Positions 56,246-63,353 of a DNA stretch of 64,000 bases are shown piece by piece. Numbering within the stretch: the first letter of the stretch is position 1; each line of letters begins with the position of its first letter. The stretch is taken from positions 1 through 64,000 of the forward strand of contig NZ_LMDN01000005.1 of the NCBI RefSeq assembly GCF_001425085.1, read 5' to 3'. Position numbers and translations under genes: made by a program. The stretch is from Leifsonia sp. Root4. Lineage in GTDB: Bacteria > Actinomycetota > Actinomycetes > Actinomycetales > Microbacteriaceae. The notes beneath the pieces were generated by a model, which did not search any database, was not told the DNA's origin, and saw only the letters and a list, made by a program, of their open reading frames with translations.

Positions 56246-56863
56246 TTACTGCAACGCCATCGGGCCGTGCGTGCTCGCGTGCTCTGCGACGGCGACGGGT
56301 CCGATCACGCCGACCTTCACCCGGGTGATGTGGGCGAGGCGCTCGAGGTCTTCCGCCTCGTGCCTGGCGGCGGCGTGCACGATGATCGCGGCGCACGCCT
56401 CGGCGTCGGCGAGGGCGTCGTGGTGGCGGAAGTCCTCGAATCCAGCGGCCATCGCCGCGACGGGCAGGCGGTAGGAATCGAGGTGGTAGGTGCGCCGGGC
56501 CACCTGCAGGCTGCAGACGTAGCGGAGGTCGGGCACCACGAGCCCGCTGGCGGTGGTGGCGGCCTTGATGACGCCGAGGTCGAAGCCGGCGTTGTGGGCG
56601 ACCAGGTGGTCGCCGTCGACGAAGTCGAGCAGATCGGGCAGTTGTTCCGCCCAATCGGCGGCGTTCGCGACATCCGCCGCGACGATGCCGTGGATGCGTG
56701 TGTTCCACGACACGAACTCGTCGTGCGGGGGTGCGGGCTTGATGAACCAGTTCGCCTCGTCGACGACGCGACCGTCGCGCACCTTGACCAGGCCGACCGA
56801 GCAGGCCGATGCGCTGGAGGAGTTGGCGGTCTCGAAGTCGATCGCAGTGAAGTTCAATGGCAC
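56246..56863 (-). CDS. DEDDh-type 3'-5' exonuclease
   Basis: A 205-residue DnaQ-fold exonuclease. The four acidic residues and the His are visible: Asp9 and Glu11 in FTAIDFETANS, Asp96 in VAHNAGFDLGV, and the HHDALADAEA motif near residue 150. It starts at GTG 56863. Such stand-alone proteins trim 3' ends of DNA or RNA; its specific task is unknown. Confidence 0.9.
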   Translation of the reverse strand: MPLNFTAIDFETANSSSASACSVGLVKVRDGRVVDEANWFIKPAPPHDEFVSWNTRIHGIVAADVANAADWAEQLPDLLDFVDGDHLVAHNAGFDLGVIKAATTASGLVVPDLRYVCSLQVARRTYHLDSYRLPVAAMAAGFEDFRHHDALADAEACAAIIVHAAARHEAEDLERLAHITRVKVGVIGPVAVAEHASTHGPMALQ

Positions 56864-56918
56864 ATTTCCATGGTCTCACGCCGCGGTGACAGTGGGCCGC
56901 GAACGCACCGGAGCGCCA

Positions 56919-56924
56919 TAAGCT
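56919..56924 (+). promoter_or_regulatory. -10 box (TAAGCT) of the EamA gene, leaderless spacing
   Basis: TAAGCT ends 7 bases before the GTG at 56931, with no Shine-Dalgarno sequence. Confidence 0.58.
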
Positions 56925-56930
56925 GGCACG

Positions 56931-57842
56931 GTGAAGCACGCCAAGGTCTACCTCTTCCTCGTGCTCGCCAACCTCTTCTGGGCCGGCAACTTCGTCTTCG
57001 GCGCCCTGGTCGTCACGCAGATCTCGCCGGTGTCGCTCACGTTCAGCCGCTGGCTCTGCGCGTCGTTCCTGCTCGTGCCGCTGGCCTGGCTGATCGAGCG
57101 CGTCTCGTGGCGGCGGGCTCTCGCCGAATGGCGACTGCACGCGGTGCAGTCCGCGCTCGGCCTGGTCGGATTCACCCTGTTCATCTACTGGGCGCTGGGC
57201 TTCACGACCCCGATCAGCGCTGCCGTGATCAGCGCGACGAATCCGGCCGTGATCGCCCTGGCCGCCGCACTGTTCCTCGGAGACCGCCTGTCGGGCAGTC
57301 GCATCCTGGGGCTCGTGCTCTCATTCGCCGGCGTGCTCGTCGTGCTGAGCGGCGGCAGCCTCGCGCGGATCCTCGAGAGCGGCTTCAATCCCGGCGATCT
57401 GCTGGTCGTCGCCGCCATTCTGGTCTGGACCGCGTACTCGCTCATCGGCCGGCGTGTGACGACGCCGCCCGTCACCGCCACCGCCGTGCAGGCGGTGTTC
57501 GCGATCGTGCTGATGCTGCCGTTCGTGCTGGCGTTCGGGCTGCAGCTGCCGACGGATGCCGCCGGCTTCACCGGTCTGGCCTACATCATCCTGTTCCCCT
57601 CCGTCGCGTCGTACGCGCTCTGGAACATCGGGGCCGGGCGCATCGGGCCGGCACGCGCCGGGATCTTCCTCAACCTGTTGCCGGTGTTCACCGTGCTCAT
57701 CTCGGTGCTGCTCGGCGCCGAACTGAGCCCTGCACACATCATCGGAGGCGCGCTCGTGCTCGCCGGCGTCTACCTGACGAGCAGGCGGAGGCCTCCGCCG
57801 ACGGAGTCACCGACGCCCGCCGTCGCGCAGGCGACTCCCTAG
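56931..57842 (+). CDS. EamA/DMT family transporter
   Basis: A 303-residue drug/metabolite transporter with ten membrane segments made of two EamA repeats. The first repeat ends with SATNPAVIALAAALFLGDRLSGSRILGLVLSFAGVLVV and the second with the parallel LLPVFTVLISVLLGAELSPAHIIGGALVLAGVYL. Substrates of this family vary (amino acids, purines, sugars), and none can be assigned. Its stop overlaps the converging DUF1801 gene. Confidence 0.92.
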   Translation: MKHAKVYLFLVLANLFWAGNFVFGALVVTQISPVSLTFSRWLCASFLLVPLAWLIERVSWRRALAEWRLHAVQSALGLVGFTLFIYWALGFTTPISAAVISATNPAVIALAAALFLGDRLSGSRILGLVLSFAGVLVVLSGGSLARILESGFNPGDLLVVAAILVWTAYSLIGRRVTTPPVTATAVQAVFAIVLMLPFVLAFGLQLPTDAAGFTGLAYIILFPSVASYALWNIGAGRIGPARAGIFLNLLPVFTVLISVLLGAELSPAHIIGGALVLAGVYLTSRRRPPPTESPTPAVAQATP

Positions 57843-58201
57843 TCGCGGGCGGGCGGATTGTCGAGCGCGGCGGCCTGGCCGAGGTAGTCCCGAATGGCGT
57901 CGTCCTGCAAGTCATCCGCCGAGGTGAGCTTCAGGTGCCGGGTGTTGAACCCCGTTCCTTCCAGCAACCAGTGCTCGTCGGTGAAGGAGGCGCCGCGCTC
58001 GAACAGGACGGTCAGATGAGTGGGGGTCGCGCTGACGGTCGCGAGGATCCGGTGACCCTGCCAGGCGGGGGAGCCGCCGCTGATCACCTCGTGCGCGGTC
58101 GGGACAGTCTCCTCGACGATCCGCCGCAGCGTCTCGAAGATCTCCCGCTGCTCGGGTGTGAGCCGGGCCTCGGCGAAGACATCGACGTCTTTGTTGCGCA
58201 T
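57839..58201 (-). CDS. DUF1801 domain protein
   Basis: A 120-residue protein of the DUF1801/YdhG type: LTPEQREIFETLRRIVEETVPTAHEVISGGSPAWQG, then a beta-rich part with TPTHLTVLFERGASF and the LLEGTGFNTRHLKL stretch. The fold is SRPBCC/frataxin-like in relatives; no enzymatic role is established. GGAG precedes the ATG at 58201. It converges on the EamA gene with a 4-base overlap. Confidence 0.85.
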   Translation of the reverse strand: MRNKDVDVFAEARLTPEQREIFETLRRIVEETVPTAHEVISGGSPAWQGHRILATVSATPTHLTVLFERGASFTDEHWLLEGTGFNTRHLKLTSADDLQDDAIRDYLGQAAALDNPPARD

Positions 58202-58300
58202 GGTTGCCTCTCCTGCTTCCGCTGGCGCGGGTTGTGTGAGGTTACTGCGCGGCATCCGCGGGCGTCAATCATTCCCGCAGGGAAGTGCGGCGGCAAAAGG

Positions 58301-58306
58301 TAGACT
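58301..58306 (+). promoter_or_regulatory. -10 box (TAGACT) of ychF
   Basis: TAGACT ends 9 bases before the GTG at 58315; a leader of zero to two bases is predicted. This spacing also argues against the in-frame ATG at 58285, which lies upstream of the promoter. Confidence 0.55.
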
Positions 58307-58314
58307 GTCCCACC

Positions 58315-59388
58315 GTGGCTCTTACAATTGGAATCGTTGGTCTGCCCAACGTCGGCAAGTCAACCCTTTTCAACGCTCTGACGAAGAACCAGGTTCTCGC
58401 GGCGAACTACCCGTTCGCCACGATCGAGCCCAACATCGGCGTCGTCAACCTCCCGGATTCCCGGCTCGACACGCTCGCCGAGATCTTCGGCAGCGAGCGC
58501 ATCCTGCCCGCAGCGGTGTCGTTCGTCGACATCGCCGGCATCGTGCGCGGCGCCAGCGAGGGTGAGGGTCTCGGCAACAAGTTCCTCGCGAACATCCGCG
58601 AGGCCGACGCCATCGCGCAGGTCGTGCGCGGCTTCGCCGACTCCGACGTCGTGCACGTCGACGGCAAGGTCAACCCGGCCGGCGACATGGAGACCATCAA
58701 CACCGAGCTGATCCTCGCCGACCTGGAGACCCTCGAGAAGGCGATCCCGCGCTTCGAGAAGGAGATCAAGGGCAAGAAGCTCGGCCCGGAGGTCCTCGTG
58801 GCCGCCACCGAGGCGCGTGACGTGCTGAACGCCGGGACTCCGCTGTCGGCGGCATCCGTCGACCTCGAGCCCATCAAGGAGCTCGGCCTGCTCACCGCGA
58901 AGCCCTTCATCTACGTCTTCAACGTCGACGAGGCCGTGCTGCAGGATGACGCCAAGCTCGCCGAACTGGCGGCGCTCGTCGCCCCGGCCAAGGCGATCTT
59001 CCTCGACGCCAAGCTCGAGTCCGAGCTCATCGACCTGGACGATGAGGATGCCGCTGAGATGCTCGCATCCACCGGCCAGACGGAGTCCGGTCTCAACCAG
59101 CTCGCCCGCATCGGTTTCGACACCCTTGGTCTGCAGACCTATCTCACGGCCGGCCCGAAAGAGACCCGCGCGTGGACCATCCCGCAGGGTGCCAAGGCCC
59201 CGCAGGCGGCCGGCGTCATCCACACCGACTTCGAGCGCGGCTTCATCAAGGCCGAGGTCATCTCCTTCGACGACCTCGTCGAGACCGGCTCCGTCGCCGA
59301 GGCCCGTTCCAAGGGCAAGGCCCGCATGGAGGGCAAGGACTACACCATGCAGGACGGCGACGTCGTGGAGTTCCGCTTCAACGTCTAG
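58315..59388 (+). CDS. ychF: Redox-regulated ATPase YchF
   Basis: An Obg-family P-loop protein that prefers ATP, binds ribosomes and takes part in stress responses. The 357-residue protein begins [17 protein letters not shown] (G1 motif at 9-17). It has the G3 region [21 protein letters not shown] near 65 and a C-terminal TGS domain (about 275-355) ending [10 protein letters not shown]. Its last 36 bases have a near-identical copy at 61006-61041 and a partial copy at 61047, discussed among the findings. Confidence 0.95.
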   Translation: MALTIGIVGLPNVGKSTLFNALTKNQVLAANYPFATIEPNIGVVNLPDSRLDTLAEIFGSERILPAAVSFVDIAGIVRGASEGEGLGNKFLANIREADAIAQVVRGFADSDVVHVDGKVNPAGDMETINTELILADLETLEKAIPRFEKEIKGKKLGPEVLVAATEARDVLNAGTPLSAASVDLEPIKELGLLTAKPFIYVFNVDEAVLQDDAKLAELAALVAPAKAIFLDAKLESELIDLDDEDAAEMLASTGQTESGLNQLARIGFDTLGLQTYLTAGPKETRAWTIPQGAKAPQAAGVIHTDFERGFIKAEVISFDDLVETGSVAEARSKGKARMEGKDYTMQDGDVVEFRFNV

Positions 59389-59397
59389 GTCTTTGAG
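59353..59397 (+). repeat. ychF 3' end, reference copy of a direct repeat
   Basis: The segment 59353-59388 (end of ychF) matches 61006-61041 with 2 mismatches in 36 bases. The overlapping segment 59371-59397 (ychF end plus GGTCTTTGAG after the stop) matches 61047-61072 with 2 substitutions and one indel. The repeats bracket the DUF2252 gene. Confidence 0.88.
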
Positions 59398-59564
59398 GCG
59401 ATGTGATGTCAGGTGATCGGCAGATCTCGAGCCGCGCGTGTTCGAGTTCACGTTTCAAAGCAACTGACGTTTCCGCCCTCGCCGCCGCATTCGGTCACGT
59501 CCACCGCGTGCGAGTCGAAACGATGGATGTCACCGTCCGCCTCCCGTCGCTGGCCGCAACGCGG

Positions 59565-59570
59565 TAGCCT
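59565..59570 (+). promoter_or_regulatory. -10 box (TAGCCT) of the DUF2252 gene
   Basis: TAGCCT ends 6 bases before the ATG at 59576 and no Shine-Dalgarno sequence is seen, fitting leaderless expression like that of many core genes here. Confidence 0.45.
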
Positions 59571-59575
59571 GCAAC

Positions 59576-60967
59576 ATGGGCAATGGCGAGCGACGGTCAT
59601 CCGCGAACGAAGCCGGGCGTCGGGTGCGCAAGCGTCTACCGCGGCGGAGTTTGGCCGAGCTGGTCCTTCCCGTCGACCGGGATCCCCTCGGCATCCTTGA
59701 GGAACAGCACGCGTCGAGACTGAAGGACCTCGTGCCTGTGCGGGTTGGACGGATGCTGCAATCCCCGTTCTCGTTCTATCGGGGCACGGCGGCGGTCATG
59801 GCGGCCGACCTGCGTGGGGCACCTACCACCGACCTCGAGGTCGTCTCCTGCGGGGACGCCCACATCTCAAACTTCGGCTTCTTCGCCTCGCCCGAACGCG
59901 CGCTCGTCTTCGACCTCAACGACTTCGACGAGGGCGGTGTCGCGCCGTGGGAGTGGGACGTGCGCCGGCTCACCGCGAGCGTGTACATCAGCGGACGCGA
60001 TATCGGCTTGAGCGAGGACGCATGTCGCGCCGCGGCCTTCGCCTCGGCCGACGCCTATCGCGAGACGTTGCGGGCATACTGCCGCCTCTCGACCCGGGAG
60101 CGCTACTACACCCGGGTCGACACGTCCTCGGTCGCTCGCCACCTCGGGGAGAGAGGAGAACGAACGGTTCACAAAGCGACCAAGAAGGCCCGCGCACGCA
60201 CCTCCGAACGGCTCTTGCATCGCCTGACGACCATTTCGGTCGACGGCGGCATTCGCATAGTCGATCAACCTCCCGTCCTGCGCCACGTCGACCACGCGAC
60301 CTTGGGTGAGGTCACCGATCTCTTCACCCAATACCGCGCGACCCTGCGCGAAGATATCGCGTTCCTATTGGAGCAGTACCGCGTTGTCGACTTCGCCCTG
60401 CGGGTCGTGGGTGTCGGCAGCGTCGGCACCCGCTGCTACCTCATCGCCGTCGAAGGCCCCACTGGCGACATCCTTTTCCTCCAGGCCAAAGAGGCTCCGC
60501 CCTCCGTCTTGGCGACTTATGGGGGCCGCCGGTCGATCATCCCGGGTCGCCCCGGCGTGACGGACTTCATCGAGGGTCACCGCGTCGTCGCCGCCCAGCG
60601 GATACTGCAGGCCAATTCCGACCTTTTCGTCGGTTGGATGCGCGGCTGGGCCGGTGACTCCGCGGACCGGTACCGGGTGGACTACTACTGGAGGCAGTTC
60701 CGCGATATGAAGGGGTCGATCGAGCCGGCCACGCTCGACGCCGACCAGTTCTGTTCATACGGTTCGCTGTGTGCCGCGCTCCTGGCTCGGGCGCACGGGC
60801 AGTCCCCTGCCTCGGCCGCGGTCGTGGGCTACCTTGGCCGATCCGAGGAGTTCGCCGAGGCGACGGCGGCATGGTCGGCCGCCTACGCCGATATCGCCGA
60901 GGCCGATTTCGAGCAGCTACGTCGGGCCGTCGCGTCCGGACGCCTCCAGGCGGAGACCGGCGTCTGA
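59576..60967 (+). CDS. DUF2252 family protein
   Basis: A 463-residue member of DUF2252, an uncharacterised bacterial family. Motifs visible: CGDAHISNFG at 92-101 and FDLNDFDE at 112-119, which look like the catalytic and metal-binding loops of aminoglycoside-phosphotransferase-type kinases, and, much later, VVGVGSVGTR (277-286) and FLQAKEA (Lys305), which look like a glycine-rich nucleotide loop and its strand-3 lysine. The order is reversed compared with ordinary kinases. A phosphotransferase role is inference. An Arg-rich N-terminus (to residue 24) is non-conserved. The gene lies between copies of the ychF 3' end and so may have been inserted there. Confidence 0.88.
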   Translation: MGNGERRSSANEAGRRVRKRLPRRSLAELVLPVDRDPLGILEEQHASRLKDLVPVRVGRMLQSPFSFYRGTAAVMAADLRGAPTTDLEVVSCGDAHISNFGFFASPERALVFDLNDFDEGGVAPWEWDVRRLTASVYISGRDIGLSEDACRAAAFASADAYRETLRAYCRLSTRERYYTRVDTSSVARHLGERGERTVHKATKKARARTSERLLHRLTTISVDGGIRIVDQPPVLRHVDHATLGEVTDLFTQYRATLREDIAFLLEQYRVVDFALRVVGVGSVGTRCYLIAVEGPTGDILFLQAKEAPPSVLATYGGRRSIIPGRPGVTDFIEGHRVVAAQRILQANSDLFVGWMRGWAGDSADRYRVDYYWRQFRDMKGSIEPATLDADQFCSYGSLCAALLARAHGQSPASAAVVGYLGRSEEFAEATAAWSAAYADIAEADFEQLRRAVASGRLQAETGV

Positions 60968-61005
60968 CCCGGACCCGGGTGGCGGTGGCGCAGTACTTCA
61001 AGCAC

Positions 61006-61041
61006 GATGGCGACGTGGTGGAGTTCCGCTTCAACGTCTAG
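61006..61041 (+). pseudogene. Duplicate of the ychF 3' end
   Basis: Thirty-six bases encode a copy of the last YchF residues ([10 protein letters not shown] and stop), differing from the intact ychF end at two positions. Upstream sequence (60968-61005) shows no further YchF similarity that I can see, so this is a fragment, not a gene. Confidence 0.8.
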
Positions 61042-61046
61042 CCTCA

Positions 61047-61072
61047 TTCCGTTTCAACGTCTCGGTCTTGAG
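61047..61072 (+). repeat. Second partial copy of the ychF end and downstream sequence
   Basis: TTCCGTTTCAACGTCT followed by CGGTCTTGAG aligns with 59371-59397, across the ychF stop and into the bases after it. The stop codon itself is changed (TCG for TAG). This copy, unlike the one at 61006, carries the post-ychF sequence and so may mark the original right-hand side of the junction. Confidence 0.75.
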
Positions 61073-61114
61073 TTGTGAACGCGTCGCCCGGTCATTCATG
61101 AGGGAGAGTGAGAG

Positions 61115-61456
61115 ATGAGCGGTGACACTGGGCCCAACTTCGTCTGCTTGGCCTCGAACCGACTGTTTTGGAGAGTTGGGGATCCCTACGTCTACCCGTA
61201 TGCGGTGGATATCGATTTTAGGGAGACCCCACCCGCCATCTGGGTTTCGGAAGGCGTGACATTCAGCGCGGTCGGCGCGAAGCTCACCGTTGCGGAAGCG
61301 CTAGCCCCCGCGTGGGAGCTGCATTTTGGGAACGCTGAGGCAGAGTGGCTGCGCCCCTACCTGACGCGTATGTCCCAGGGCGAAACTGTCGCGGAGGAGG
61401 AGCTGGTCACACATTTCCTTCACCTGCACGGTCGAGCCCCCGAGACGATTGCGTGA
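61115..61456 (+). CDS. Hypothetical protein, 113 residues (orphan)
   Basis: I do not recognise it. The protein is soluble and slightly acidic with an aromatic-rich N-terminal half (RLFWRVGDPYVYPYAVDIDF) and a helical C-terminal half (EAEWLRPYLTRMSQGETVAEEELVTHFLHLHG). GGGAG about 10 bases upstream supports the ATG at 61115. Its codons use T- and A-ending triplets (TTT, GAT, GGG) much more than neighbouring genes, consistent with recent acquisition together with the DUF2252 gene. A terminator-like hairpin follows. Confidence 0.65.
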   Translation: MSGDTGPNFVCLASNRLFWRVGDPYVYPYAVDIDFRETPPAIWVSEGVTFSAVGAKLTVAEALAPAWELHFGNAEAEWLRPYLTRMSQGETVAEEELVTHFLHLHGRAPETIA

Positions 61457-61468
61457 TTCAGCTCGCAC

Positions 61469-61512
61469 AACAACGCCGCTCAGTCGATCGAATTCGACGG
61501 AGTGGCGTTGTT
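61469..61512. terminator. Bidirectional terminator-like hairpin
   Basis: AACAACGCC (61469-61477) pairs with GGCGTTGTT (61504-61512). The stem continues inward through G-T, CTC/GAG and TCG/CGA pairs to a loop around ATCGAATT. It sits between the convergent orphan gene and acetyltransferase gene. Confidence 0.7.
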
Positions 61513-61536
61513 CATATCTGCACAACAGTGAGCCGA

Positions 61537-62121
61537 TTACTCGTCCGCGACGGTGCCCACCTGTTTCGCCGGCACCCCAACGACGATCGCCCGCGCCGGC
61601 ACATCCTTGATGACGACGGCTCCCGCGCCCACCACGGCCCCATCTCCGATGTTCACGCCCGGGAGCACCGTCACATTGGCCCCGAACCAGACGCCCCGCC
61701 CGATCACGACGCGGGCCGGGTGCATGTCGGCCCGTCGGCTCGGCGCCATGTCGTGATTCAACGTCGTGATGACGGCGTTGTGGCCGATGAGGGAGCCGTC
61801 GCCGATCTCGACTCCGCCCTGGTCTTGGAAGCGGCAGCCACTGTTGACGAACACATTCTCCCCAAAACGGATGTTTTTGCCGAAGTCGGCGCTGAAGGGC
61901 GGGAAGAGCTGAAAGGACTCGGGGACCTCGTGCCCGGTCAGCTCACTCATCAGCGCGCGCACCTCGGTCGGGGAATGATAGCGGCCGTTGAGCTCGGCGG
62001 TGATGCGCAGCGATTCCTGGCTCGCGGCGTGCATGGCCTCGTGATGCGGCGAACCTCCGGGGATCGTCTCTCCGGCGTTCAGCGCGGTCAGGAGGGCATC
62101 GAGTCCTTGAATATCGGCCAT
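61537..62121 (-). CDS. Hexapeptide sugar O-acetyltransferase (LacA/Maa-like)
   Basis: A 194-residue left-handed beta-helix enzyme that transfers acetyl from acetyl-CoA to a sugar hydroxyl. The N-terminal helical Mac domain is present, then the hexapeptide repeats from about residue 85. The catalytic His lies in [18 protein letters not shown] (about 120), and the coil end [44 protein letters not shown] is canonical. The start is supported by TAGCGT 7 bases upstream. It is divergent from the VOC gene, with a perfect palindrome between them. Confidence 0.92.
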   Translation of the reverse strand: MADIQGLDALLTALNAGETIPGGSPHHEAMHAASQESLRITAELNGRYHSPTEVRALMSELTGHEVPESFQLFPPFSADFGKNIRFGENVFVNSGCRFQDQGGVEIGDGSLIGHNAVITTLNHDMAPSRRADMHPARVVIGRGVWFGANVTVLPGVNIGDGAVVGAGAVVIKDVPARAIVVGVPAKQVGTVADE

Positions 62122-62127
62122 GGGTAA

Positions 62128-62133
62128 ACGCTA
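62128..62133 (-). promoter_or_regulatory. -10 box (TAGCGT) of the acetyltransferase gene, leaderless spacing
   Basis: Reverse-strand TAGCGT ends 7 bases before the ATG at 62121. The 62166-62189 palindrome begins about 33 bases further upstream, around and beyond the -35 position. Confidence 0.55.
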
Positions 62134-62165
62134 GCGCGCGGTCGCCGGACAGGCACCCTTGCTAC

Positions 62166-62189
62166 ATTTATCTTGATGTCAAGATAAAT
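62166..62189. promoter_or_regulatory. Perfect 11-bp inverted repeat, probable operator
   Basis: ATTTATCTTGA at 62166-62176 and its exact complement TCAAGATAAAT at 62179-62189 are separated by two bases. The AT-rich palindrome stands out in a high-GC region. It lies between divergent genes, overlapping the likely VOC core promoter (TTGCTA at 62159-62164, GATAAA at 62183-62188). TCTTGA/TCAAGA half-sites resemble operators of some MarR-family regulators (inference from memory). No regulator gene is visible nearby. Confidence 0.8.
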
Positions 62190-62205
62190 GGGAAGGGGGT
62201 GGGGC

Positions 62206-62595
62206 ATGAAGCTCCATCATGTCCAAGTCTCCATGCCGCGCGGTCAGGAAGATGAGGCGCGTCGCTTCTATGGCGAAGCACTCGGCCTGCACGAGGTCCA
62301 GAAGCCGCCATCCTTGGTCGGCCGCGGTGGCTGCTGGTTCCGTGCTTTCGACGGCGAAGTCGTCGTTGCGGAGATCCATCTCGGCATCGACGATCCGTTC
62401 GTCCCTGCCGCAAAGGCCCATCCAGGCCTCGTCTGTGCATCGCTCGGTGAGCTGGAGGCGACGGCAGACCGCATCACCCTCGGCGGGTACGAGCTCTCCT
62501 GGGCGGAACGCGATACGTTCGAGGGGTACATCCGCTTCCATGCGCGTGACGGTTTCGGGAATCGCGTTGAAGTGATGACCCCTCTAGCGAGGTAG
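62206..62595 (+). CDS. VOC family (glyoxalase/dioxygenase-like) protein
   Basis: A 129-residue vicinal oxygen chelate protein with two beta-alpha-beta-beta-beta units. The first, MKLHHVQVSMPRGQEDEARRFYGEALGL, and the final DGFGNRVEVMTP, with an acidic ligand position, are typical. The metal-ligand set looks reduced but His5 and Glu125 are in the expected places. Substrate unknown; such genes often follow MarR-type control. A purine-rich stretch (GGAAGGGGGTGGGG) precedes the ATG at 62206. Confidence 0.85.
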   Translation: MKLHHVQVSMPRGQEDEARRFYGEALGLHEVQKPPSLVGRGGCWFRAFDGEVVVAEIHLGIDDPFVPAAKAHPGLVCASLGELEATADRITLGGYELSWAERDTFEGYIRFHARDGFGNRVEVMTPLAR

Positions 62596-62630
62596 GGGCC
62601 CTGCCGTTCAGCCCAGTTCACGGTCTAGCC

Positions 62631-63236
62631 CTAGCGTGGACGCCGTACGGCGGTGATGAGTCCTTGCTTGCGTACCCCGGGATCGGAGCGTGTGTGGGTT
62701 CCGGTGACTGCGAATCCGCACGCCTCAACGCGCGCGGACAAGAGCTCCAGTGGCCAGTAGTACGCCGTCGTGACGGCGTGGTCGAACGGGATGAGTTCAG
62801 GCCCCTCGAAGAAGCCGAGCGCTAGGCTGCCGCCCGACCGAAGGCACCGCGCGAACTCGGTCAGGGCGGAGTCGATGAGCTCTGGATCGGTGTGAATGAG
62901 GGAGTACCACGAGAGGATGCCGCCGAGGCTTTCGTCATCGATGTCGAGGCGCTCGGCCCGTCCGATCCGGAAACGAATGCCGGGATATCGACGCTGCGCG
63001 GCGGCGATGAACTCCGGAGTGGGATCGATGCCCTCGATCTGGAGGTCGTGCTCGGACAGAAAGTGCGTCCATTGCCCCGGGCCGCAACCAACATCGATGA
63101 TCGGTCCGGTGAGTCCGCGCGCCCAGGCGAGAACACCTTTCCGGTCTGCTTCGGCGGCGGCGTCGATCCTGCCGAACAGCTCGATGTACTCCGCAGATCG
63201 CGCACCGTACGCGTCGCTCACCTTCGAAACGGTCAT
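62631..63236 (-). CDS. Class I SAM-dependent methyltransferase
   Basis: A 201-residue methyltransferase of the UbiE/Tam-like fold. Motif I is PIIDVGCGPGQWTHFL (about 46-61), an acidic loop EGIDPTPEF follows, then RAERLDIDDESLGGILSWYSLIHT (motif II region) and the LRSGGSLALGFFEG post-motif. The methyl acceptor cannot be deduced. GGAAGGG lies ahead of the ATG at 63236; a GTG at 63245 is an alternative. A TAGACC box at about 63257-63262 may be its promoter. Confidence 0.87.
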   Translation of the reverse strand: MTVSKVSDAYGARSAEYIELFGRIDAAAEADRKGVLAWARGLTGPIIDVGCGPGQWTHFLSEHDLQIEGIDPTPEFIAAAQRRYPGIRFRIGRAERLDIDDESLGGILSWYSLIHTDPELIDSALTEFARCLRSGGSLALGFFEGPELIPFDHAVTTAYYWPLELLSARVEACGFAVTGTHTRSDPGVRKQGLITAVRRPR

Positions 63237-63353
63237 GGTGACCACCCTTCCGGGACCAGGTCTAGCCGTTCGCCCCGTTGAAGCAATGAACGCACATCTG
63301 GCGCCGAATCTCCTGTTTTCAGGGCCATTTGTGCGTTTGGTTCGAGCGGAGTC

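Noticed and set aside
60769-61041. A 90-codon frame ending in the YchF-like [10 protein letters not shown]
   Set aside because: Only the last dozen codons resemble YchF; the rest is the DUF2252 gene in another frame, so it is a fragment and not a gene.
59389-61115. A prophage or transposon around DUF2252
   Set aside because: Repeats at the ychF end suggest insertion, but no integrase, transposase or terminal inverted repeats were found, so no mobile element is called.
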